64,000 nucleotides of DNA. Origin: an uncultured Flavobacteriaceae bacterium (GTDB taxonomy: Bacteria > Bacteroidota > Bacteroidia > Flavobacteriales > Flavobacteriaceae). The stretch spans positions 248,001-312,000 of the forward strand of contig CAJIYH010000002.1 in the NCBI GenBank assembly GCA_905181615.1, given 5' to 3'. This document shows, piece after piece, positions 23,101 to 27,268 of this stretch; position 1 is the stretch's first letter, and every line of letters begins with the position of its first letter. The notes under the pieces are model-generated. The model was given only the letters and a program-made list of their open reading frames with translations. It was not told the origin of the DNA and did not search any database. Position numbers and translations under genes: made by a program.

Positions 23101-24736
23101 TCCTAGCCTTCAAGCAGATCGATATACTCTTATTGTAGAAGAAAGTATTCCTGCATCAAGTACATTAACCGCTTGTTCAGAGATTTTCTTCTTTGAAATT
23201 CAAGATTACTTACCAATCTCTTATGTCGGACAAACTATATTTGAAACAGATATATGTACAGGTAGAGTTGATTTAATAGATGGTTTAGCTTCAGGAGGAG
23301 TTCCATTTATCATAAACGGACTTCCAACCTATCAGTTTGAATGGACTTATACACCTGATGATCCAACTGAACGACCAGCTAAGTTCTTTGGAGAAACAAT
23401 TCAAAATGCTCTTCCAGGATCCTATTGTGTTAAGATTACCGATAGTAATGGATGCTTCTATGATTCTTGCGATACAAGCTCGGGGGGCCAAACTTTAGAG
23501 ATTCTTGTAGAAGATGTAGTTTTACCGTTTACTATTAGTCCTAACCTGACTGATCGCGATGATCCTACCCTCCTTGTTAAATCATTATCTCCTGATTGTG
23601 AAAGTGGTGGTCAAGATGGGCGTATCGGAGTAGAGTTGTCAGGTGGTTTATTGCCTTATGAAATCACATGGTTTTTAGAAGATCCTACAGCTGTAGTTTC
23701 GGGAACATCAGCATATATTCCGGTTCCAGATAGCACAAACAGAACATCGCTAGAAGGATTAACACCTGGGAATTATAAGATGGTGATAACTTCAATTAAT
23801 CCTCGTGGCGCTGCGTGTGCTGCAGTTGGTGACTTCTTACAAAACGATTATCTCTATTACGAAGAAATTATTCAGGTATCACCAAACCGTGAACTATATA
23901 TAATAGACGGACCGTTTGTAGATGAAGATCTTTGTTCTGGACTTCAAGGGAGAATAACAGTCGATGTGTTTGATAACAATAATGGAAATTTAAGTTTCTA
24001 TTACAATGATATTTTAATTCCTTCTGATGACGTTGTTCGTGTTAACGATCGTTCATGGTCTGTTGCAATTGTAAACGCTATTGACTCTGCAGACTTTAAA
24101 ATTGTAAACGAAGAAGGATGTTGGATTTCATCAGAAATTAGTAGAGGAATTGGAGTGCCGAATTTTGAATATACATCTCCAAACTTTGAAATTTCATCTT
24201 CGATTCTAGCGCGTGAAGAAGTAACCTTCTTAAACACGTCTACAGATCCGTTTGTGACTTCTGAATGGATTTTTGGTGATAACTCAGCTCCTGTAATTGC
24301 ACAGTCATCTACAAGCAGTGTAACACCAATAAGACATGCTTATGGGGTTTCAGGGACATATTTTGCTACTTTACGTATTTATAATAGCATTGGGTGTTCC
24401 GATGAAGTTACTCAGCCTATTGTAGTTGGTAGAGGATATAATATTATGATACCAAATGTATTTACTCCAAATAATGATTTAGTTAATGATAAATTTAGAC
24501 CATTATTTAGTGGGTTTAGTAAAATGACTTTTTCAGTTTATGATTATCGCGGTAATGTGATTTATAACGAATTTGTTGAAGAAGCTGACTTGACAAATAT
24601 TACAGGAATATCAGTCAGTGGTTGGGATGGAGCTTTAGCTCCATACTCACCTTATTATATATTTACCGCATCAGGTGTGCTTCTTGACGGAGAAACTGTG
24701 GTAGAAAAAAGTGGAACCTTTATTTTGATTAATTAA
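5186..24736 (+). CDS. SprB-like giant surface adhesin with T9SS type-B sorting domain (6516 aa)
   Basis: A single uninterrupted frame for a secreted protein of about 6500 residues, close to the size I recall for Flavobacterium johnsoniae SprB. It starts at TTG (MNKELITFRTL), giving a signal peptide that ends at SLSAQ near residue 28; the first in-frame ATG (5219) would lack basic residues. Order: N-terminal domain to about residue 170; some 12 modules with a YQW motif alternating with YEFFVNG-type modules to about 3050 (Ig-like, probably the CHU_C-associated Ig family); a second array of about 13 modules with PIxxIxY and ISGTP motifs to about 5090; SprB repeats (for example SYSWTGPNNF) from about 5100; a PKD-like domain near 6350-6415; and a gliding-motility-associated C-terminal domain from about 6418 (IMIPNVFTPNNDLVNDKF). 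It has no catalytic motif. Type-B domains direct export by the type IX secretion system. The next gene, overlapping by 1 nt, encodes a SprF-like helper. A role in gliding or adhesion is inferred. Confidence 0.9.
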   Translation: MNKELITFRTLMIITGFMLFPFLSLSAQTSWDLRLNNRAQITTPAAGSPSQFCSSASSNLIFQVTNDGPDNLVLATVSMTATLTLTGNTFSPSGSNVATNAFTTNTFPGSQVQNEIRSGQFAVFTWPSPLQFASTGITTVTIEVAPFSGTDAIANNTQSYVVTVQANPTQPTLTSNYGNGTISICQGASVELTSSAVGDEYEFYRNGVLLGPRQASVSFITTNLNNNDVVNVIAFFTSNCSSVNSAPINVIAETLPSGSIASTANNNVACEGDSVLFTATDLNGNPTPYFEFFVNNISTGSASTVSTYTYTPVITDSVLVTVRTWSSSPSLCYDEDSITLRMNSVSGSNSITGSQTICSGEDPFIIANTSIFVADLAAEGAVLLYQWQSRTASTSFTNILGANAITHDPGILSETTAYRRLIYSSFNSVQCNTLAASATSNVVTITADLVSTAVLTSNAINLTVCSGDDLIVDGSTSLNTASYRFYLNGNPLGSGPQSTSSYTINAGTFSDSSSITLRAYQGTLGSGCFNDTSFVIRVNGLTGTNIIGSNQNVCSGETPAAFTSISTPTSDRLSDGAVYTYQWQSRIGSNPYSDIIGANSETFTPSSVTTTTDYQRKVISTYNSVVCDMISASVRVTVDSNPDVFLSAASTSICAGDSVIFTASGAVSYEFFVSGISQGATSTSNTKTISGFTDGQLVTVIGENAQNCFTTSSAVTITVNPIPSGSLSSGLTLDTMCKGDYPIFTATGGTTYEFYVGGVQQFGAGISGNIFNTVSNSLDLTDSSIVSVRVINAGGCSETISSTIRVNGLTGTNIIGSNQNVCSGDTPAAFTSISTPTSDRLSDGAVYTYQWQSRIGSNPYSDIIGGNSETFTPSSVTTTTDYQRKVISTYNSVVCDMISASVRVTVDSNPDVFLSAASTSICAGDSVIFTASGAVSYEFFVSGISQGATSTSNTKTISGFTDGQLVTVIGENAQNCFTTSSAVTITVNPIPSGSLSSGLTLDTMCKGDYPIFTATGGTTYEFYVGGVQQFGAGISGNIFNTVSNSLDLTDSSIVSVRVINAGGCSETISSTIRVNGLTGANSISGSQTICTGGDPVLLSSAAVPNLDIAGATLSYQWQSKTGANPFSDIVGATLLNYDPSALTTTTIYRRVAYSTFNGVQCPGTDDLGSSNTVTVTVDSAATPVLNFTSGLSNDTLCSNSSVTFDSTGTTGADTFEYFVNGVSARSALASPAGLTYTPPLGSLNDGDQITVRAYLSSIPSCAVEQTITIRVNGLTGTNIIGSNQNVCSGDTPAAFTSISTPTSDRLSDGAVYTYQWQSRIGSNPYSDIIGANSETFTPSSVTTTTDYQRKVISTYNSVVCDMISASVRVTVDSNPDVFLSAASTSICAGDSVIFTASGAVSYEFFVSGISQGATSTSNTKTISGFTDGQLVTVIGENAQNCFTTSSAVTITVNPIPSGSLSSGLTLDTMCKGDYPIFTATGGTTYEFYVGGVQQFGAGISGNIFNTVSNSLDLTDSSIVSVRVINAGGCSETISSTIRVNGLTGANSISGSQTICTGGDPVLLSSAAVPNLDIAGATLSYQWQSKTGANPFSDIVGATLLNYDPSALTTTTIYRRVAYSTFNGVQCPGTDDLGSSNTVTVTVDSAATPVLNFTSGLSNDTLCSNSSVTFDSTGTTGADTFEYFVNGVSARSALASPAGLTYTPPLGSLNDGDQITVRAYLSSIPSCAVEQTITLTVQGINEPNTISGSQVICSGDIPVQISGSTLTASPSGVITYQWQSRIGADSFVNIIGETLQNYTPSALSTTTAFKRNAISTVNFTSCVFESNTVTVTTAAGPVPVAILSSGEVADTGCAGENFIFDASASTGGLSYEFFVNGISNGIASSVNTASLSLTDGQTVSVNVYPAANGVGCASSQSISVRVNSILGSNFIGGDQTLCVGENPSVLSSVSTPTSSTGTLTFQWQSRSGVNPFVNINGSTDISYDPNVLPVTTIFRRLAISTLNGVSCSNPSNEVTVTVDSSAIVTGTLISDQPSDTVCFGDPGVITFTVNSAAAPITVFFVNNVEVQRSNSQTYTSTQSNFADGDVVKTRILNAAGCYSEQNLIVSVNVATAGSISGAQSICFGSDPLMLTSVTSGTIDGVAITSPGTGNYQWQDSTDGVTWNNILTATSDNYSPTAVLVDKYYRRLTVSSLNGVSCTFPTNSFLVSVDILPIPGLTANGGAISAPATMTSCLNAEIVFIASGGVEYEFFVNGVSIQSRQASQNFSSSSLVDSDEIIVRVYDSSSPTACFDDSGIIDLTIDPLPMASISSSAPNDTFCSSDSVVFTAGSGGAPATYEFLVNGTSFQNSSTNLFDTSDYLITLTDQTAVQVIVSTISGCSSNVTIVLTENGISDFGTLSSTTASVCINDIPDPIIGTTSIASGTMTYQWQSSPDNITYSNINGETSTTLTPTTPLLITTYFKRLTISELNSVVCSSSTVPFKLTVDPPPIPGLISNPGAISAPGTSTLCDITGSASFEATGGASYEFYIDGAVFQARSAVNSFTATTSGTLFNNSKVYVRVFKEITGGCFTDSNLINIVTVPQPVISLTSDKFSNIFCDTDEVIITSTSSVAGSTFDFYVNGTSYQNSISGTFSPTLNAPNAVNGGDVITVIVTTPGGCSSSSSLTMVENFITPPATLTTAIANLCSGDIPTPIIGTTGSASGTISYQWENSTDNITFTNIAGAQSSTYTPTTGITTTTYYRLQTISTLGGIVCQLPSPSIRVQVLPPPIAGITGTSSSGSITGLGNLTVCPGDLVSFSATGGASYEFTTELGVVLQARSTSNTYSSTTLINNDKIRVTVFNQVVNGCSSFSDIITIVDGVAAIISLTTDKISDTFCSGDDIVIMSSSSIASSTFTFYVQGILQSGPSTNSSYTAAAGSIQNLDEVSVIVITPGGCSTTSTITLNENLISTTGNLTSASLSICSGDTSSSIIGPTSVASGVISYQWSGSSDNITYTTINGANLSSYDPGILTSTTYFKRKTISELNGVQCESIDTPFIEILVGDSPVLNRTTGGPSLQELCSGDTITPISYEFGGITSSVQIRNLGANLAPVMVGPGLVTAIAGPPNGWYNITSAAATSSFTISGNILNTSVFDVVTILPAGSACPQITETYSIIVSPPAVQPDFIRMDVNQPGYEVLSSAMSNTPAIAALAPVRWYNNTVCQDRLPAPTTASTEFFTCYIDNAFNQQSNQYEWEVTPQGAGNMVNNNFQQTTIRVNEVAALLNGQSYTVTITTASGTITAYQSISSAAMQTADLIGLDLANKINVDAEVTAIYNNVSNQIIIEAAVANTAFTVSAAPLGLGQSIQLGTPVNDLNGITRSGTMQWDQAFSGLATISVRSVGCGGGNSPWTSVQIDVISESVPANPASELNTPIALDVNTCSGGTTGPIPECQIDAFSLPTQFFASSNNAANVNDYASLEWRIINEAPGIGSSVASPGTIAQATGIISWNIGWFGVFDLQVRPRSCDNVLGNWISTTVIIGSTSAAPSISVDPSSALPECPIPLAGFTTLLESDQSVKWYVNSSVGLSDTTSFINTNTLQLTPEANNDLLLDFQPGYSGNVIITAEPDSCPGSSTTYIIQVPEPPTLTLTSVVNSNLQIGSSSVCVDTSINTITYDIDGAANTVTVSGLPLGVNAALQTTPQSTILNFSNTGTAFSANQVYSLNINNSIFSFTTTGGTNSFDDVAIGLRDAVNALTTDFVATYVSPSLSLEVSASGRRGNSYIIARSTPFGNSVAISAPLVTVLQKTLTISGTPLASVIPGLYNYVITTEAPAANCAVVSSTGIIEIEAPATISITSGIANNVGTNSLCNGSSFNPPAALMTVKIQNASQLIVDPSTPLPNGLSLSLSASGSLNEYEVVGQINETVVVPTLFTVNLITVGAVCDEASIQITIEVEPSPVIIPADASLVNQTECSRSPIDPIRFEVFNPAFGLGTTAASVYPNGVTGQLYQQAQLSQFQVNFTVSVADTSAVSDTFTFNINNTLYTYTAAATHNYIQLASELNTFLTDQLPNANYSVLYTAGTNVIQIQAVNPGIAFDIISSETSANLGIGNTTVVTPPAYYEISGTPSVTLVVPTDYIYELITSGPSCIGSSLVSGTITINPNTYATYFSGDANPIICDTETIGDIVYNTVGAISAAIVTPTTPSWVSVNFDSVAQSVTISTPIAPSLNVTQTTVYTYQINLIGSIYGCTDTPTPIQGTITVSPIDQISHIITSGSQTQDICVTGNPLAIVPIEYQLSGGATDATVTGLPPGITGNLTVSNTILISGTATQIPSSTFTYNYQVVTTPAACVSATANGSITVFSQPELTLKSTPTSNSQIGVNSICDQTPIETIIYEYSPVPSTMVNFTWTGSNSLNGLGVTASVSGTNQFVIQGTPSTGVTQTTIYTYQIETVGSNCSPEIVLTGSIAINPNDYIVHIPTSGSETQSVCVNNQDNPLTALAENFVNIQYQLEGGASNVDVLGLPLGLGFTITASNTVLISGIVNASATPTLYNYIITTNGSCSNVTANGSIDVLALPTLTLTSSNSTINQTGTNAICDATPIETITYEMGGGATRLDFSWVGSNTLQFSGITSTVSGTEYIISGTPTTGVTQTTIYTYELTTADSGCSPEIILTGRIEVIPNQSVSLISSATTNSQIICINDQISSGSFTSSFTSIEYQLGGGASGAVVTGLPTGIGYTITASNTVLISGSAAPSATSIASPTILYTYTLVTSGDCVTSQVQGTIEVHSLPVMSLTTSSSTSNQVGIAGSVCMNTPIDEIVYKFEGGATGVQFSWISPGPLNGVTATNSGTNEFRISGNPSVNITTNTVYQYQIVTTGSECSPEITLTGSIEVKPDDLLLLTSAVETDNQDICVGGLPVANDLIDITYELRNGAQSASVIGLPPGIGFSINASGTLRISGTAQASASLSSSTISPYIYTVTTIGCSPFVMNGTINIIPKPEMILAVGAEFQEPVCNNTPITPVGYVFNPAAGSNPLVTWPDGRPNGISESLSVFGGGVTPNMISIQGTPNINVSSTTTYRYVITYSGTCDIDAINPDVIVSGSFGVIPTPFIDSPYIIANDVTNVSCFQGNDGSIIIPDDTLAQFEDRIRGGLLSQRQIDEITLTGTTAIGDIISISFGGKTYSYTVKAAVYLNPTPENFLAVSNELADVINNAVAPNQSYATAVPFGSPTQGGIRLTADVGGIALDTSVNVVQTANISNTIVTTQINRALNYSYSWTGPNNFTSSNLSISNLLAGDYFLTVDLNGCSETSTAITVTEPLELIIAISACGGLTGSFEATITGGTPPYTLILEDDNGVQIGPAVVSNGGQVYTGLAVGDDYVLEVTDTTCNLAVREAIEIPTQLLFNHWDLNNGVTDSYCSTSAGNGSISLTRSVGGVFQSAFSGGSNVFSYVWTSSSSSATIGVTPNLSNLAPDIYTLTITDLILGCSDIRSFTVGGYPQLELNPILIGGLQLNSSGVSSSTADYVYFLTCSDDNDAAFTFNAAGGNNSYTITSSVPVGTTVNNIGGSIIIQDGLPGLYTITLQDAGPNGLVCDVIKTIQVINPPALYLVEAVDLRVDPVCSGEYGYLEFNVIGGEPNKGPYTVTLNGGQLVGSSLSAGDRRVIFSDIDTSMVSEIEPLVEIEDAFGCSTTASLASSITFNITQSFEFEAQVTDIDCSIPSPGTVIFNEIGPDTFTSSENIQIRVYRSSVLINIYKSWGTDPNTSVEFQLDQPGLYSYDITDSNSCVLISGGEFEIVVVGNPNPLDIASIDVTQVGCENDVSIIALDVVNIQPPLTINWFQYKSTTISSSTGTGTSTTSTNVTVIAWVPISSLDGNATVSNLDEGIYRAEVSDGRSGNCGGTLVTNSIILQESSIEITNFRTIENNPALCDNYGTSFTSDVLFSISENLSRNLGSNSFNITLLSESGTVISNPAAWDLDSNGILDPKPQGYVYRYPSLQADRYTLIVEESIPASSTLTACSEIFFFEIQDYLPISYVGQTIFETDICTGRVDLIDGLASGGVPFIINGLPTYQFEWTYTPDDPTERPAKFFGETIQNALPGSYCVKITDSNGCFYDSCDTSSGGQTLEILVEDVVLPFTISPNLTDRDDPTLLVKSLSPDCESGGQDGRIGVELSGGLLPYEITWFLEDPTAVVSGTSAYIPVPDSTNRTSLEGLTPGNYKMVITSINPRGAACAAVGDFLQNDYLYYEEIIQVSPNRELYIIDGPFVDEDLCSGLQGRITVDVFDNNNGNLSFYYNDILIPSDDVVRVNDRSWSVAIVNAIDSADFKIVNEEGCWISSEISRGIGVPNFEYTSPNFEISSSILAREEVTFLNTSTDPFVTSEWIFGDNSAPVIAQSSTSSVTPIRHAYGVSGTYFATLRIYNSIGCSDEVTQPIVVGRGYNIMIPNVFTPNNDLVNDKFRPLFSGFSKMTFSVYDYRGNVIYNEFVEEADLTNITGISVSGWDGALAPYSPYYIFTASGVLLDGETVVEKSGTFILIN
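6791..7594 (+). repeat. Adhesin DNA repeat A, copy 1 (804 bp)
   Basis: First of three nearly identical 804-bp (268-codon) direct repeats that begin at ATCCGAGTAAATGG. It encodes one YQWQ module and two YEFF/YEFY modules. Compared with copies 2 and 3 it has GAA instead of GAT at 6854-6856 (E rather than D). It shares AACCC and GAGCAAAT with copy 3. Confidence 0.95.
7595..8398 (+). repeat. Adhesin DNA repeat A, copy 2 (804 bp)
   Basis: Directly follows copy 1 in tandem. By eye I find only three base differences from copy 1: GAT for GAA at 7658-7660, AATCC for AACCC, and GGAGGAAAT for GGAGCAAAT (Gly for Ala). It is followed by repeat B, forming a 1395-bp A-B unit. Confidence 0.95.
8399..8989 (+). 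repeat. Adhesin DNA repeat B, copy 1 (591 bp)
   Basis: A 197-codon block encoding one YQWQ module and one FEYFVNG module. It begins with the same ATCCGAGTAAATGG junction as repeat A and then diverges (GAGCTAACAG). I see no base difference from copy 2 at 9794. Confidence 0.93.
8990..9793 (+). repeat. Adhesin DNA repeat A, copy 3 (804 bp)
   Basis: Starts the second 1395-bp A-B unit. It combines the GAT allele of copy 2 with the AACCC and GAGCAAAT alleles of copy 1, so it is a mosaic of the other two copies. Confidence 0.95.
9794..10383 (+). repeat. Adhesin DNA repeat B, copy 2
   Basis: Second copy of the 591-bp block, identical by eye to copy 1 until about 10383, where the sequence leaves the repeat (CTTACTGTTCAGGG instead of the ATCCGAGTAAATGG junction). 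This marks the end of the recent duplication block of about 3.6 kb. Confidence 0.93.
14950..15230 (+). other. Inserted approx. 90-aa module, copy 1, within the adhesin
   Basis: Protein segment of about residues 3256-3348 (NGQSYTVTITTASGTIT, then LANKINVDAEVTAIYNN, then IIIEAAVANTAFTVSAA). It shares a pattern of strand, strand, helix, strand, strand with three other segments of this protein. It interrupts a domain whose halves are seen on both sides (YEWEVTPQGAG before, GTMQWDQAFSGLATISV after). Confidence 0.55.
16231..16530 (+). other. Inserted approx. 90-aa module, copy 2, within the adhesin
   Basis: About residues 3682-3781 (VYSLNINNSIFSFTT, then IGLRDAVNALTTDFVATY, then LEVSASGRRGNSYIIA). 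It lies between the VSGLPLGVNA half and the LTISGTPLAS half of an Ig-like module. Neighbouring modules have no insert at this point. Confidence 0.6.
17162..17470 (+). other. Inserted approx. 90-aa module, copy 3, within the adhesin
   Basis: About residues 3993-4096 (DTFTFNINNTLYTYTAAA, then LASELNTFLTDQLPNANYS, then IQIQAVNPGIAFDIISS). It again lies between the P-N-G-V half and the YYEISGTPS half of an Ig-like module. Confidence 0.6.
20594..20900 (+). other. Inserted approx. 90-aa module, copy 4, within a SprB repeat
   Basis: About residues 5137-5237 (GDIISISFGGKTYSYTVK, then VSNELADVINNAVAPNQSY, then IRLTADVGGIALDTS). It splits a SprB repeat: VSCFQGNDGSIIIPDD lies before it and NYSYSWTGPNNFTSSN after it. 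Confidence 0.6.
24440..24733 (+). other. Gliding-associated / CHU_C type-B T9SS sorting domain
   Basis: The last approximately 98 residues of the adhesin read IMIPNVFTPNNDLVNDKFRP, then MTFSVYDYRGNVIYNE, GWDGALAPYSPYYIF and SGTFILIN. This is the pattern of the gliding-motility-associated C-terminal domain (TIGR04131). Such domains target proteins to the type IX secretion system and in known cases need a SprF-like partner. Confidence 0.9.
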
Positions 24737-25755
24737 TGATCTTGAAAAAAGCTACATATTATTTATTACTAATAATCCTTTTTGTTGGAGGATCCCTTCA
24801 TGCGCAAGAAGAATATATTGTTAATCATTCTAAATTTATGCAAAAGTCGAATCCAAGTTATTTTGGTTTCAACAGCTTAAATAAAGTTGGAGTATTATAT
24901 AATTCTATGAAGCTAAATGAGTACGATAGACTTGATAATAAGTACTTTTTTGGAGCTTTGACTTTTGAAGATCAGGGCTTTAGCTTGGGTGTAGATATTA
25001 ATTCATTTAAAATTCAAACTACTGGACTAACTTCAAACCTAGCTAATCTATCTTATATTTATAAGTTACAGTTTGACAATAATACATTCTTTTTACCAGC
25101 TGTAACTGTTGGTTTTGGAAGCTCTAGTGTTAACCCTGCTAACCTTATTTTCGAAGATCAATTAGACACTTCTACAGGATTTATTAATAGTGAATCTATA
25201 GACCCTTTAGCTCCAATTATAAGTAATGTAAATTATTTTGATTTAGGTGCCTCTTTTATTCTTCATTCAGATAAATATATGGCTGGATTATCTTTTAAAC
25301 ATCTTAATAGACCAAATACTTCATACAATAAAGAAGTTCCTTTTGAAAAGCCAATTCAGGTTTCTCTTCAGGGGGCTTATGAATTTGACTTAAATCCATA
25401 CGAAAGAAGGTTTTTGCCCAGATACTCATATTTATATGCTTACGGTTCTTTCACTAAATATGGTGATGCTTTACAAATTTATCTTTCTCAAGATTTTCAA
25501 CTTGGTGAATTTTCAATTGGATTAAGTCAACAAGCAGCTTCGCTAAATTCTTTCTCATTAAATAATGTTGGTGTTTCTATTGGTTTAGCTGTTGAAAATT
25601 TTGATTTTGGAATTTTATATAACTTCCCATTTCAATCTCCAGGTATTGTTTACTCTCCAAGTATTTTCGAATTATTTATTACCTTTGACTTTAGTGTTTA
25701 TCGCAGAAATAAGCGTGGTCAATACAACCGCTTACAAGTCGATAACTACTACTAG
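24736..25755 (+). CDS. PorP/SprF-family T9SS outer-membrane partner protein
   Basis: A protein of 339 residues with a signal peptide (to SLHAQEEY, about residue 24) followed by an outer-membrane beta-barrel sequence rich in alternating aromatic strands. The start of the mature protein (YIVNHSKFMQKSNPSYFGFN) and motifs such as FGALTFEDQGFSLGVDI match the PorP/SprF family. In F. johnsoniae, SprF is needed to bring SprB to the cell surface. Its ATG overlaps the stop of the adhesin gene by one base (TAATG), so the two are translationally coupled and this protein is most likely the dedicated partner of the adhesin. The sprC and sprD genes found beside sprB in F. johnsoniae are absent. Confidence 0.88.
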   Translation: MILKKATYYLLLIILFVGGSLHAQEEYIVNHSKFMQKSNPSYFGFNSLNKVGVLYNSMKLNEYDRLDNKYFFGALTFEDQGFSLGVDINSFKIQTTGLTSNLANLSYIYKLQFDNNTFFLPAVTVGFGSSSVNPANLIFEDQLDTSTGFINSESIDPLAPIISNVNYFDLGASFILHSDKYMAGLSFKHLNRPNTSYNKEVPFEKPIQVSLQGAYEFDLNPYERRFLPRYSYLYAYGSFTKYGDALQIYLSQDFQLGEFSIGLSQQAASLNSFSLNNVGVSIGLAVENFDFGILYNFPFQSPGIVYSPSIFELFITFDFSVYRRNKRGQYNRLQVDNYY

Positions 25756-25782
25756 ACAGTCAATTACAGCAACCGATAATTA

Positions 25783-27138
25783 TTAATTTCTAAGGATCTT
25801 ATTAGGAAAAACCACTGGACTTTCAATACCATTTTTTCCAACGGTAGTTACTCCGAAAAAGAAATTATCAATTACAATTCCTTTTAGAGTAGCTTCCGAA
25901 ACATCACCTACAAAACGCGAATGATCCCAAGTAGGAGAAGTTGTGTCTCTCCAATATATTCTATAGCCTTTTATGTTGGGATCGTCTGTTTTCGACCATT
26001 TGAATCTAGCTGAAGCTTCAACAATTCCTCCAATAGCTAGCTCCGAAACAGCAGGAGGCGCCCAGGCAATGGATGCTAAGTTTATTGCATTAACTGCAGT
26101 TAGCTTGTTTGCATAGTCAAAATTTACAGCCTCTAAAACATCTCCATAATCAATTCCTTTTTCTGTACGAATATCTTGGTGTTGTTGGGTGTAATTTTCA
26201 TGTGCTTCCATTATTCGAATTCCTGCAAAACCTTGATCGTTAAAGGGTCTGTGGTGCCCACCTCTTCCAAAACGATCTAATCGATAGATCATTTTTGGAT
26301 TCATTTCGGGCATGTATTGCTTTACTGTTTTATAGACATAACGAGCCAGTTGCCTGGAAATTCCATCAACTTCACCTCCATAAAATCTTCGACTTCTCCG
26401 TTCTCTTTCTGTTTCGGTATGAGGGACAGGTTCAGAAAAAATTCTAAAGGTTCTGTTGTCTATAACACCATCTACCCCTTTAATATTACCTATCATGTCG
26501 TTATTCAAAATCCCAATAATTTCCCAACCCTGCTCTTTAGCATATTGAGCCAATCCTTTTCCTCCAAACAGCCCTTGTTCTTCACCAGCAAGACCTGCAT
26601 AAATTATGCTATTTTCAAATGAATATTTAGACAATACTCTTGCAGCCTCTATGGTACCTGCCATTCCGCTTGCATTATCATTTGCTCCAGGTGAATCATC
26701 AGTGAAGTTATTGGAGTCAGAAATTCTAGAGTCAATATCTCCGCTCATAATAATATAACGATTAGGATATTTACTCCCTTTTTGAATCGCAATGACATTA
26801 TTAATCCAAACAGGTTTTATGATTCTTTTTTTATCAGGTTCCACATAATTTTTTTGATAACTTACTTCAATACAGCTTGAACAATCCGAGGATATTTTTT
26901 GAAAACTATCAAAAATCCATCTACGTGCTGCTCCTATTCCGCGTATTTTAGATAGGGTATCACTTAAGGTGTGTCGAGTTCCAAAATTAGCTAAAGTAGT
27001 AATGTCTTGCTCAATTCTTTCCGTTGAAATGCCATCAATTATGGAATAAAAATCACGCTCTGTTTGGGCTAGTAGCTTATCTGTATTTGAAAACAAAGCC
27101 ACTATTATGAGAATACTTAGCACAATTGATTTTTTCAT
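25783..27138 (-). CDS. M28-family zinc peptidase with C-terminal fibronectin-like domain
   Basis: A secreted protein of 451 residues; the signal peptide ends near LLAQ (residue 25). The M28 metal-site motifs are GANDNASG (D154), AGEEQG (E186/E187), NNDMIGN (D214) and EAHENY (H313). The first zinc-ligand position, normally H in HxD, is Asp here: SGDIDSR (D134). The last ~90 residues (PPAVSELAIG, RFKWSKTDDPNIKGYRIYW) resemble a fibronectin type III domain. Family members are aminopeptidases or carboxypeptidases, and the substrate is unknown. It converges on the SprF-like gene with a 27-nt gap and is separated from the acyl-CoA dehydrogenase gene by a terminator. Confidence 0.85.
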   Translation of the reverse strand: MKKSIVLSILIIVALFSNTDKLLAQTERDFYSIIDGISTERIEQDITTLANFGTRHTLSDTLSKIRGIGAARRWIFDSFQKISSDCSSCIEVSYQKNYVEPDKKRIIKPVWINNVIAIQKGSKYPNRYIIMSGDIDSRISDSNNFTDDSPGANDNASGMAGTIEAARVLSKYSFENSIIYAGLAGEEQGLFGGKGLAQYAKEQGWEIIGILNNDMIGNIKGVDGVIDNRTFRIFSEPVPHTETERERRSRRFYGGEVDGISRQLARYVYKTVKQYMPEMNPKMIYRLDRFGRGGHHRPFNDQGFAGIRIMEAHENYTQQHQDIRTEKGIDYGDVLEAVNFDYANKLTAVNAINLASIAWAPPAVSELAIGGIVEASARFKWSKTDDPNIKGYRIYWRDTTSPTWDHSRFVGDVSEATLKGIVIDNFFFGVTTVGKNGIESPVVFPNKILRN

Positions 27139-27211
27139 GATTCTATTTTAAATTTTGTTTTCAGCCATATATAATTTTCATCATACAATATAGTAGTTCT
27201 TATAAATATAT

Positions 27212-27243
27212 AAAAAAACCTCCAAGTAGAATTTGGAGGTTTT
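27212..27243 (-). terminator. Rho-independent terminator after the acyl-CoA dehydrogenase gene
   Basis: A perfect 11-bp inverted repeat, AAAACCTCCAA (27215-27225) and TTGGAGGTTTT (27233-27243), with a 7-nt loop. Read on the minus strand it is followed by a run of seven T. It lies 26 nt after the acyl-CoA dehydrogenase stop codon. The other strand also has a T run, so it may work in both directions. Confidence 0.85.
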
Positions 27244-27268
27244 AAATAAAACAAAACAGTGAATCTAA

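Noticed and set aside
26317-26622. 101-codon plus-strand ORF
   Set aside because: Antisense to the M28 peptidase; reads like random translation of an AT-rich complement.
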